A DNA stretch of 54,739 nt from Acetobacteraceae bacterium. GTDB lineage: Bacteria > Pseudomonadota > Alphaproteobacteria > Acetobacterales > Acetobacteraceae. The stretch is taken from positions 1 to 54,739 of the forward strand of contig JASHOA010000078.1 in the NCBI GenBank assembly GCA_030041375.1, written 5' to 3'. Below are positions 31,740-39,008 of this stretch, piece after piece. The translations under genes were made by a program, and so were the position numbers. The notes beneath the pieces are model-generated. The model was not told the origin of the DNA and ran no database searches. It saw only the letters and a list, made by a program, of their open reading frames with translations. Each line of letters opens with the position of its first letter. Positions within the stretch are counted from its first letter, which is position 1.

Positions 31740-33803
31740 TTATAAAAGCGCGAGATTTTGTTGGTGATCATCAGGCGCCGGGCGTCGTGACCGCCGCGCG
31801 CTCGCTTCATTACGGACCGATGCGCATGCCAAGTCAGCTTGCCGGATGATCCAAGGCGCGCCCTTGCACGGTTGGGTCGCAGGCAGAGCCCCGCTGGCGA
31901 TCAGACGACGAACGGTAGTTGCGCTGATGTCCAGCGCCACCGCCGCCTCGTTGATCGTCGCCTCACCGCGTTCGGCGCGTTCGCCTGGTCGGTGGATGGC
32001 GACAGCATTCTGATGCCGTAGGGAGCAGACGCTGCCGCGCGTCCAGCTGTGGCCGTGGCTGGTCGACTTGCCGAGCCGATTGAGTACGGCGGCGATCGTC
32101 TGGTCGGGCATGTGGCGCGCTAAGGCGCGTACGAGATCAACGATATCGTCGTCAGTGCACCAGTCCGTTCGGCCGTGGCGGTTCTTCTTCACCGTCAGAG
32201 CCGTGTGGTCGCCGCCTTGCCAGTGAATGACCAACTCCAGGGTGTCGCCAACGACATCGACGATGATCTCCGAAATGACGGTGCGGATGATCTTCTTGTG
32301 CGTCGCCGGCGTGGCCCCAGGGCTATCCCAGGCTATGGTCAGGTCTCGCCCGAGTGTCATGAGGCGTCCCCGATCGGCGCCGGTGACGGCTTGCTCCGTT
32401 CCTGCGGAGATCTGGTCAAGCTCGACTTCGAGCTTGCGCACCGCAACGAGGCGCTCGTTCCACCGTCGCTCCAGCTCTTCGGCGACAAGCCGGTTGTCCG
32501 GATCGATGGCGTCATACTGGCGCTGCGCACGAACTGCCTCATAGCGCGTTTGTCGCAGGGCAAACTCGAGCTGAGTTCGCTTCTCCGCGCTCTTCTGGCT
32601 GCGGGCATCGATCCCGGCGAGAGCCGCTTCGACGCCCAGGGGTTGGAGCCGGTCCAGCACCTCCTTGGACACCATCCGGTCGGGACGCGCTCCGCTGAAA
32701 ATTATGCACCGCGGTGCGGCGAGTTGATTGAAAGCGCCGACGCATTGGTACCGCGGGGCTCCATCGCTGTATCGGACATGCAGCTTCCGCCCGCACCGCG
32801 CGCAGCGAAGGAGACCAGCCAGCAGAGCTTCGCCGCGGCGGATGGCACCACGGCTCATGAACCGCTTGCCGTTGGCGTTGTCAGCGATCAGGTGCTGATT
32901 CCTCTCGAACTCGACCCAGGGAATGTAACCCTCATGGTGATCCGGAATCAAAACACTCCAGCAACGCCAGTCGCGCTGCATGCTCCGAATGATACGCTTG
33001 CGCCCATCCTCGATGACGACGCGCATGGTCCGACGACCGAAGGCATATGCGCCGGCGTAGACCGGGTTGGTCAGGATGTGATGGACCGTCGGATATACCG
33101 GGGCTCGCCAGATAACTCGATCCGCCGCGTCGCCGACGGTCAGGGCGGGTAGCAGTATCTTCTCCTGCCGGAGCCACACAAGGACCTGCCTGATCGTCTG
33201 CAGCTCCGTGAACTTGCGAAACACCAAGGCGATTGCTTCCTGCACCCGCCGGTCCGGATCCTTCTCGATGTTGTCGCGACCGCCCTTCACGTAACCCACG
33301 GCGACAGTCAGAAAAAGCTCGCCCCGGCCCGCCTTCTGCTTCATCGCCTCGATGGAGCGTTGACGGAAGACAGACAACTCCATTTCGCTCATCGTGCCCT
33401 TCATGCCGAGCAGGAGGCGATCATTGGGAGACGCTGGATCATAGACGCCGTCTTCATCAATGATCACGGTGCCAACCAGGCCACAGAACTCCAGCAGCGT
33501 ATGCCAATCGCGCCCGTTCCGAGCCAACCGGGAGGCCTCCACAGACATCACTGCACCAACACGGCCCTCGCAGATGGCGGCAAGCAGCCGTTCGAAACCC
33601 GGCCTTCTGGTGCCGCCTCCGGATCGACCAAGGTCATCGTCAATCACCTCGACATCTTGCCAACCCAGTTGGCGGGCGCGGTCCGCCAAACCATACTGGC
33701 GTCGCTGACTCTCCAGGTTATGGGCAACTTGCATGGCGGTCGACTGACGAATGTAAACGAAGGCGCCTCGCGCCAGATGGTCAGGCGTGATCTTCGTCAT
33801 CAC
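31740..33803 (-). CDS. Large serine recombinase
   Basis: 687 residues. The resolvase domain begins FVYIRQSTAMQVAHNLESQR (nucleophile Ser in RQST), with VEASRLARNGRDW and GTMSEMELSVFRQR. The recombinase domain (PTVHHILTNPVYAGAYAFGR) and a zinc ribbon (LLRCARCGRKLHVRY..., YQCVG) follow, then a coiled coil and a C-terminal excisionase-like HTH (TINEAAVALDISATTVRRLI). It should catalyse integration and excision of the surrounding element through 2-base overlaps. It overlaps the small upstream gene by 23 bases. Confidence 0.92.
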   Translation of the reverse strand: MMTKITPDHLARGAFVYIRQSTAMQVAHNLESQRRQYGLADRARQLGWQDVEVIDDDLGRSGGGTRRPGFERLLAAICEGRVGAVMSVEASRLARNGRDWHTLLEFCGLVGTVIIDEDGVYDPASPNDRLLLGMKGTMSEMELSVFRQRSIEAMKQKAGRGELFLTVAVGYVKGGRDNIEKDPDRRVQEAIALVFRKFTELQTIRQVLVWLRQEKILLPALTVGDAADRVIWRAPVYPTVHHILTNPVYAGAYAFGRRTMRVVIEDGRKRIIRSMQRDWRCWSVLIPDHHEGYIPWVEFERNQHLIADNANGKRFMSRGAIRRGEALLAGLLRCARCGRKLHVRYSDGAPRYQCVGAFNQLAAPRCIIFSGARPDRMVSKEVLDRLQPLGVEAALAGIDARSQKSAEKRTQLEFALRQTRYEAVRAQRQYDAIDPDNRLVAEELERRWNERLVAVRKLEVELDQISAGTEQAVTGADRGRLMTLGRDLTIAWDSPGATPATHKKIIRTVISEIIVDVVGDTLELVIHWQGGDHTALTVKKNRHGRTDWCTDDDIVDLVRALARHMPDQTIAAVLNRLGKSTSHGHSWTRGSVCSLRHQNAVAIHRPGERAERGEATINEAAVALDISATTVRRLIASGALPATQPCKGAPWIIRQADLACASVRNEASARRSRRPAPDDHQQNLALL

Positions 33804-33975
33804 CCGCCTCCCATCGATCCTGGACGCCGGCGGCGACGTGCGGTGCTGCCATCGCCTCCATCAGCAGCACCCGCAGCTGATCCACCAGCTTCGCCCGCTC
33901 CGCAGGGGTGAGCGTCATCCGCGGCGGCGGAGTCTCGAACAAATCCGGCTGCGGAAATACCCGACGCATCGCCAT
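33781..33975 (-). CDS. Small conserved companion of the recombinase
   Basis: 64 residues from the ATG at 33975, chosen because AAGGAGG lies 5 bases upstream; an ATG at 33990 is also in frame. The sequence MAMRRVFPQPDLFETPPPRM precedes an amphipathic helix (TPAERAKLVDQLRVLLMEAM) and an acidic tail. It lies between DUF5372 and the recombinase and overlaps both. It may be a directionality or cofactor protein for the recombinase; that is inference. Confidence 0.55.
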   Translation of the reverse strand: MAMRRVFPQPDLFETPPPRMTLTPAERAKLVDQLRVLLMEAMAAPHVAAGVQDRWEAGDDEDHA

Positions 33976-34243
33976 CGACGCCTCCTTCATCGGGGGCTTC
34001 TTCCCCCGCTTGAGAGGCTAGAACCGAGTCTACGAACGCTCTCAGCTCAAAGAGCCGGCTGACCGGTAGGCACGGCACGTCAACGACCTTGACGCAGAAT
34101 GCTTCGTCCTGCGTCATCCAAGCGGGCACCAGAAACGGGGTGCCGTCCTCCGACCGAAGGTTCAGATGGCGACAGCCGTCATGGATCTGATCAGCGACGA
34201 CCATCGCGGCCTGCCCGGCGAGCGGATGGTACGGGTAGAACAC
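33800..34243 (-). CDS. DUF5372-family protein of the recombinase element
   Basis: The readable domain is FYPYHPLAGQAAMVVADQIH, then LNLRSEDGTPFLVPAWMT and FCVKVVDVPCLPVSRLFELR AFVDSVLAS, typical of DUF5372, which is often found just upstream of serine recombinases. No ATG is well placed; the GTG at 34243 with GAGG upstream is the best start. Past about 34020 the frame overlaps the small gene for a long stretch, and the native C-terminus may have been lost by frameshift. Confidence 0.5.
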   Translation of the reverse strand: MFYPYHPLAGQAAMVVADQIHDGCRHLNLRSEDGTPFLVPAWMTQDEAFCVKVVDVPCLPVSRLFELRAFVDSVLASQAGEEAPDEGGVDGDASGISAAGFVRDSAAADDAHPCGAGEAGGSAAGAADGGDGSTARRRRRPGSMGGG

Positions 34244-34291
34244 CTCAACCTCGCACCCCAGACTCCGGGCATCATGAGGTCGCCTCGGAGG

Positions 34292-34432
34292 AAGGAGAGG
34301 AACGGATGGAGCGTGGTGGTCGAGCGGCGAATGCCGGGAACACGAGACGCGGGCGTGGTGATGGTGATCGTCCATCCCGGCGAGGATCTGACCGTGTTAA
34401 CGGTCGATTGGATGGACTGGCGACCGCGATAG
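34292..34432 (+). pseudogene. DUF4258 toxin-like gene, 3' half
   Basis: 46 codons plus stop (KERNGWSVVVERRMPGTRDA, GVVMVIVHPGEDLTVLTVDW MDWRPR) give the C-terminal beta-sheet half of a DUF4258 protein. Joined to 31479-31709 it makes a 123-residue protein. The stop lies 11 bases before the HTH partner at 34444, the usual toxin-antitoxin spacing. Confidence 0.8.
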
Positions 34433-34443
34433 AGGGCGGCGAG

Positions 34444-34887
34444 ATGCTCCACTACACGAATTGCGGTCTCGACTACGTTTGGCTGTTGAACGGCTTCGAG
34501 CACGTCGAGACCCCGCAGGGGCGCGGCGTGCGTATCCATGACCTTGAAGGGTTGCTCAAGGTAATTGCCGATCGCACGATCAGCGGGCCAAGGCGGCTGC
34601 GCGGACAGGAAGTGCGTTTTCTGCGTTCCATGCTCGACCTATCGCAAGATGGCTTGGCGCGCGTCCTCGGGCAGACGCGCCCGACCGTGGCGCGTTGGGA
34701 AGGAAGCCGCAACAAGGCGATCCCCGGCGCCAGCGATCGCGCCTTGCGGCTCTTCTATGCCGCCCAGGCAGCCGGTGGCCGGGCTGCTAGGCAGGTGAGC
34801 GAGCTGCTCAAGGAGTTGGACGAGATCGAGCACGGCGCGCGCGAAGAGCGCTTCCGGGAAGCTGATGGCTGGAAGGTAGCAGCCTGA
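34444..34887 (+). CDS. HTH antitoxin-like regulator (MqsA-like layout)
   Basis: 147 residues. The N-terminal YTNCGLDYVWLLNGFEHVET is followed by an HTH (LRGQEVRFLRSMLDLSQDGL, ARVLGQTRPTVARWEGSRNK). This layout is that of antitoxins partnering DUF4258 or MqsR-type toxins. GAGGGCGGCGAG precedes the ATG. Its toxin gene is split by the recombinase element, so it may now act only as a regulator. Confidence 0.75.
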   Translation: MLHYTNCGLDYVWLLNGFEHVETPQGRGVRIHDLEGLLKVIADRTISGPRRLRGQEVRFLRSMLDLSQDGLARVLGQTRPTVARWEGSRNKAIPGASDRALRLFYAAQAAGGRAARQVSELLKELDEIEHGAREERFREADGWKVAA

Positions 34888-34889
34888 CG

Positions 34890-35204
34890 ATGAGCAAGGC
34901 AGCATACAAGAAGGTGGCGGCAGGGCTGCGCGAGGCGCTGGCGGTGGCCAAGGGCGAGATGAAGCCGGCACGGCTTTATGTGCCGTCCAAGATCGATGTG
35001 AAGGCGATCCGCCGGCGCACGAGGCTTTCCCAGGATGCCTTCGCCATGATTTTTGGTTTTTCCGTGCATCAGATCCGGCATTGGGAACAAACCCGCGTGT
35101 GCCATCTGGGGGCGATGCGCGCTTACCTGCTGCTGATTGATCGCGACCCAAAGACGGTAATCGCTCTGCTCCGACGCTCGCGGGCGAAGCGCCGAGCAGC
35201 CTGA
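34890..35204 (+). CDS. HigA/NadS-like HTH protein
   Basis: 104 residues starting 2 bases after the previous stop. The XRE HTH is VKAIRRRTRLSQDAFAMIFG, FSVHQIRHWEQTRVCHLGAM, typical of antitoxins of HigBA/RelE-type pairs. No RelE-like toxin is next to it. It is co-transcribed with the MqsA-like gene, giving two HTH proteins behind one toxin gene. Confidence 0.75.
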   Translation: MSKAAYKKVAAGLREALAVAKGEMKPARLYVPSKIDVKAIRRRTRLSQDAFAMIFGFSVHQIRHWEQTRVCHLGAMRAYLLLIDRDPKTVIALLRRSRAKRRAA

Positions 35205-35207
35205 ACG

Positions 35208-35243
35208 AAAAAAGCCCCGGCGGCGCAGCACCGCCCCCGGGGC
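35208..35243 (-). terminator. Hairpin terminator reading leftward
   Basis: GCCCCGG (35214-35220) pairs with CCGGGGC (35237-35243) and an inner CGGCG/CGCC pair. The A run at 35208-35213 becomes a T tract on the reverse strand. It may also weaken rightward transcription between the HTH pair and the next gene. Confidence 0.6.
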
Positions 35244-35264
35244 GATCGACCAAGGACAGAGAAG

Positions 35265-35846
35265 ATGGCCGACGCAGGCAAGGATAGCACAGGAAGCGGC
35301 GGCCGCAAGCTGACTCAGCATGACAAGAAGCGGCATGAGATCGCCGAGAACGCAGCAAAACGGCGTGCCGCTGCCCTTGATGCCGCAGCCGCCAAATATG
35401 ACCGGGACAAGGGTTGCGAAACGCCAAGGATGGGTATGGAGGGCGATGCTGAAGATCTGAGGATCGAAGGCCAAGACCACGCCCACGAAATCCGAAAGCT
35501 GATCCGGGCCGGCCACCTCGACCATCCGGCGGTGCAAGAGTGGGCGGGCGCGCAGCGCGCGCTTGGGGAGAGCGGTGAGCAACGGCGCATGCTGAAGAAT
35601 GTGCGGGAGGGGAGGCTCAATACGCTCCTGGATGGCGGCAAGATGTCATCGCTTGCCGACCTTTGGCTGCGCATGCACGTGCCAACGCTGTCCCCCGGAG
35701 AAGCGCCGGCGATCAAGCCCCTTGTTCAGAAGCTGAGGGCTGATCTCGAAAGCGCGGATTGGGATGACGGGCTCGACCGGATCAAAAAAATCGAAGCAGC
35801 GAAGCTGCGGGAAGATCTGCGCCGCCGGCTTGCAGCATCGCCCTAG
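35265..35846 (+). CDS. Hypothetical helical protein with amber at its end
   Basis: 193 residues, highly charged and helical (KKRHEIAENAAKRRAAALDA, QRALGESGEQRRMLKNVREG, LRADLESADWDDGLDRIKKI). No family recognised. GACAGAGAAG precedes the ATG. After the TAG at 35844 the same frame stays open for 18 codons of similar composition (ALEKWIIKAGVHDPAKRK) before a second TAG. The first TAG could therefore be a CAG-to-TAG mutation. Confidence 0.5.
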   Translation: MADAGKDSTGSGGRKLTQHDKKRHEIAENAAKRRAAALDAAAAKYDRDKGCETPRMGMEGDAEDLRIEGQDHAHEIRKLIRAGHLDHPAVQEWAGAQRALGESGEQRRMLKNVREGRLNTLLDGGKMSSLADLWLRMHVPTLSPGEAPAIKPLVQKLRADLESADWDDGLDRIKKIEAAKLREDLRRRLAASP

Positions 35847-35939
35847 GCGCTTGAGAAGTGGATCATCAAGGCGGGAGTGCACGATCCGGCGAAAAGGAAG
35901 TAGCACTCGGCTGAGTAACCCCCTACCACAAGTTACAAC

Positions 35940-36580
35940 CGGAATTGTCCCTCGGCCTCCACAAGCTCAGCGCCCTCGAACCCGCCGCACCGATCCGCCG
36001 CTACGAGTGCGCGAAGCCCGGCGAACTCCTCCCCATCGACATCAAGAAGCTCGGCCAATTCACTCGGATCGGCCATCGTGTCACGCACGATCGCACCGGC
36101 CACAGCAAGACGCGCGGCAGCGGCTGGGAGTTCGTGCACGTCGGCATCGACGATGCCTCCCGCATCGCCTTCACCCAGATCAAGCCCGATGAACGCAAGG
36201 GCAGTGCTTGCGCCTTCCTCAAAGCCGCCGTCGCCTACTACGCCAGCCTCGGCGTCAGGGTCGAGCGCGTCATGACCGACAACGGTTCGTGCTATCGTTC
36301 CGCAGCCTTCGGCAAACTCTGCAAGCGGCTCGGCCTCAAGCACATCCGCACCAAGCCCTACACGCCAAAGACCAACGGCAAGGCCGAACGCTTCATCCAG
36401 ACATCCTTGCGCGAATGGGCCTATGCCCGTGCCTATCCAACCTCAGCCGACCGCGCCGTCGAACTGCCCATCTGGACGCACCACTACAACTGGCATCGTC
36501 CTCATGGCAGTATCGGATCACAGCCACCCGTCAGCCGCCTCGCCCTGACCGGGAACAACCTGTTGAGACTCCACAGCTAG
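35940..36580 (+). pseudogene. 5'-truncated IS481-family transposase
   Basis: About 211 residues of the rve/DDE domain: PGELLPIDIKKLGQFTRIGH (first Asp), VERVMTDNGSCYRSAAFGKL (second Asp), PYTPKTNGKAERFIQTSLRE (Glu) and the C-terminal HHYNWHRPHGSIGSQPP. The N-terminal HTH is missing and there is no ATG start. It is a relic between the charged hypothetical gene and the MFS gene. Confidence 0.85.
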
Positions 36581-36640
36581 CCTGCCGCCGTAACGACCGA
36601 GCAGGCGCGCGCCTGCTCGAAGTTGGGGGAATCGTCGTCC

Positions 36641-38068
36641 ATGGAAACGCACGGCAAAAGTCCGGGCCTCCTGCTCGCCCGCCTCGACCGCATTCCCGTC
36701 TGGGCCTTGCCCCGCCTGTTCGCCTTCATCATCGGCGTGGGCTTTCTCTTCACCTTCTACGATATCTTCGACATCAACGTCTCCTTCATCGAGACCTGCA
36801 CCGCGCTCGTCCCCGGCTGCACGCCGCCCCATGCCGCCGCCTATATCGGCCTGCCCGTGCTGCTCAATCTCGTCGGCTACGTCATCGGCACGCTCGCCTT
36901 TAGCCCGCTCGCGGACCGCGCCGGACGCCGCGATCTCCTGGTGGTGACGATGGTCCTCACCGGTCTCGGCTCCGCCCTCACCACCGTGGTCGACACCTAT
37001 TCCTGGTTCATCGTCGCGCGCCTCGTCACCGGCATCGGCATCGGTGCCGACCTCACTATCGTCAATGCCTATATCGGCGAGCTCGCGCCGCGCGCCGGTC
37101 GCGCGCGCTACATCGCGATGATCTTCATCTTCTCCGCCCTGGGCGCGATGCTCGGCATCTGGACCGGCCTCCTGCTCACCACGCCGGCGACGCCGCTTCC
37201 TTTTGGCCTGCCCTTCGCACTCGCCTCTCCCGCCTTCGCCGGCGGCTGGCGAGTGATGTACGCCGTTGGCGCGCTGCTCGCGCTGATCGGCGTTGCGCTG
37301 CGCTTCCAGCTCCCCGAATCGCCGCGCTGGCTGATCGCCAATGATCGCCTCGATGAAGCCGCCGCCGTTATCGGCGAGATGGAGGCACGCGCTCGCGCGC
37401 TCGCGCCATTTGTTCCTATATCAGTGCAACATCTCCCCTCGCCGTCCGTCCCGCGTGAGCTGCCTTTCTCGGCGATCTTCCGCAACCCGCTCTATCTCCG
37501 GCGCACCCTTCTCCTCGTCCCGATGTGGTTCTCCGCCTACATCACCATCTATTCCTTCGCCGCCGGATTCACCACGTTGCTTGCCGCACTCCGCTACCCG
37601 CCACCAGAGGCCGGGCTGATCACCGCGATGGGCACCTTTGGCTTCGTGCTTTGTGCCGTCACTGCCTACGCTTTCGGCGAACGCCTCGAGCGCCGCGCTT
37701 GGATCCCCCTCGCGGCGGTCGTCACTCTGGCGGGTGGCGTCCTCGTCGCGCTCGCTGGCACAGTCTTCCTGCTCGCCGTCTTCGGCTCCATCATCATCTT
37801 CTTCGGCTTCAACCTCTGGATCCCGATCGCCTTTGCCTGGTCGATCGAGCACTACCCCACCCGTGCGCGCACCACCGGCTTCGCCCTGGTGGATGGTGTC
37901 GGCCATCTCGGGGGCGGCGTCGGCCTGCTTCTTATCGCCCCGCTCATCCCGGAGCTCGGCGTGCTCTCCGCCATGCTGCTGATCGTCGCCTTTCTCTTCA
38001 TCGCCGCGATCATCGCCCAGTTCGGCATCCCCACACGCGCGCTCCGGCTCGAGGAGATTTCTCCCTAG
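36641..38068 (+). CDS. MFS transporter (sugar/aromatic acid porter type)
   Basis: 475 residues with about 12 transmembrane helices. It has the MFS A motif between helices 2 and 3 (LADRAGRRDLL), the central PESPRWLIANDR motif of the sugar porter/metabolite:H+ symporter branch and a large central loop. The substrate cannot be told from sequence. GGGGGA lies upstream of the ATG. The flanking IS481 relic suggests the gene came with mobile DNA. Confidence 0.85.
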   Translation: METHGKSPGLLLARLDRIPVWALPRLFAFIIGVGFLFTFYDIFDINVSFIETCTALVPGCTPPHAAAYIGLPVLLNLVGYVIGTLAFSPLADRAGRRDLLVVTMVLTGLGSALTTVVDTYSWFIVARLVTGIGIGADLTIVNAYIGELAPRAGRARYIAMIFIFSALGAMLGIWTGLLLTTPATPLPFGLPFALASPAFAGGWRVMYAVGALLALIGVALRFQLPESPRWLIANDRLDEAAAVIGEMEARARALAPFVPISVQHLPSPSVPRELPFSAIFRNPLYLRRTLLLVPMWFSAYITIYSFAAGFTTLLAALRYPPPEAGLITAMGTFGFVLCAVTAYAFGERLERRAWIPLAAVVTLAGGVLVALAGTVFLLAVFGSIIIFFGFNLWIPIAFAWSIEHYPTRARTTGFALVDGVGHLGGGVGLLLIAPLIPELGVLSAMLLIVAFLFIAAIIAQFGIPTRALRLEEISP

Positions 38069-38250
38069 GCAAACGTAATGTCCTCGCATGGGGGTGGGTT
38101 CGATCAACGGCAATCATTGAACGCCACCCGCTGTGCCCTAAGCCCTCGCCGAACCACCGCCCGCCGCCAGTGCCAGCAGAGTAAGAATATGCTCAGCGTG
38201 GTCTTCAGGAAGTCCTCCTTTCGAGTTGCTTTGGCGAAGGTGAAGCGCTG

Positions 38251-38622
38251 TCAGGGGCGTGCCGCGAGGTTGGTGACGGCCGCGGCCGGCCGCGCCTGCC
38301 CGGCGGTTTCGAGGTAGAGCCCGTCAGCGTGGCGGACCAGCCGCACCTCGACCGGAGGCTCGCCAACGCCACGCGGGGTCGAGAACGTTACCGACTGCTC
38401 CGGAGCGAGCGTGACGACGGAGCGCAGGACAGTCTGGTCCTTGCCGTCCTGAAGCGTGGCGACGACGTGATAGCCGCCGGCGTCCCTCGTGTAATAGACG
38501 ATGCCGGTCACGCTGCCGAGGCTGAAGGTTCCGACCTCAATCGGCTGCAGTGCTTGTGCGTGAGCGCCTGTGGCGGCCAGCGTCAGCAAGGCGAAGGCGA
38601 GGAGTGCAAAACGATGCAACAT
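38251..38622 (-). CDS. Small periplasmic protein
   Basis: 123 residues. A clear Sec signal (RFALLAFALLTLAATGAHAQ) is followed by a beta-rich mature domain (VGTFSLGSVTGIVYYTRDAG, YHVVATLQDGKDQTVLRS). The function is unknown. The start at 38622 is chosen because it gives a perfect signal peptide, although the frame is open further upstream. Confidence 0.65.
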   Translation of the reverse strand: MLHRFALLAFALLTLAATGAHAQALQPIEVGTFSLGSVTGIVYYTRDAGGYHVVATLQDGKDQTVLRSVVTLAPEQSVTFSTPRGVGEPPVEVRLVRHADGLYLETAGQARPAAAVTNLAARP

Positions 38623-38660
38623 AGCGGATCTCCGAGTAAGCGCTAACTTCTGCAAGGCCG

Positions 38661-38873
38661 TTATAGTTGCGATTCGATGGCGTGTTCTGGCACGCAGAGC
38701 GTTCGTTTGAGCCGATGACCAGCGAGCAGCTCGGGATTTTCGATCGCCCATTGCTCGAAGAACGCGATCTGCCGGATGTTGCAGGTTGAGGCGGGCATCG
38801 GCAGATAGAGCGGATCGACCGTCTGGCAGGCGCCGCCGTGCAGCGCGCAGAGAACGAACAGCAGCTTGACCAT
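38661..38873 (-). CDS. Small secreted Cys-containing protein
   Basis: 70 residues. The N-terminus MVKLLFVLCALHGGACQTVD looks like a signal or lipoprotein segment. The mature part has conserved-looking Cys (STCNIRQ, TLCVPE) and FFEQWAIENPELLAGHRLKR. It resembles small secreted proteins of unknown function common in alphaproteobacteria. It is in the same orientation as the next periplasmic gene. Confidence 0.5.
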   Translation of the reverse strand: MVKLLFVLCALHGGACQTVDPLYLPMPASTCNIRQIAFFEQWAIENPELLAGHRLKRTLCVPEHAIESQL

Positions 38874-39008
38874 TCCGACTTGATAAACTTAGAGTGTCAG
38901 CGCAATGTCTAAAGTCTCGTCAAAAGGGCGTCAAAAACACAGCGTCGCCGCCGACCTGCGCGAGTTAAATCTGCGGTCTTGGGCGCATCGGCTTCGAGTG
39001 CATACGAA

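Larger units (their letters stand above)
31706..34291 (-). mobile_element. 2.58-kb serine-recombinase element inserted in a DUF4258 gene
   Basis: A 4-base GAGG occurs at both junctions (31706-31709 and 34288-34291). Deleting the 2582 bases between equivalent positions rejoins the host gene in frame. The element holds a DUF5372 gene, a 64-codon gene and a large serine recombinase, all leftward and overlapping. Only 30 bases lie between the recombinase stop and the left border. The borders are inferred from restoration of the toxin frame. Confidence 0.75.

Noticed and set aside
32175-33152. A 325-codon forward frame inside the serine recombinase
   Set aside because: Antisense to a well-supported recombinase; no domain recognised.
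36641-38068. Antibiotic efflux role for the MFS gene
   Set aside because: The PESPRW motif and layout favour a metabolite symporter. Nothing shows drug specificity.
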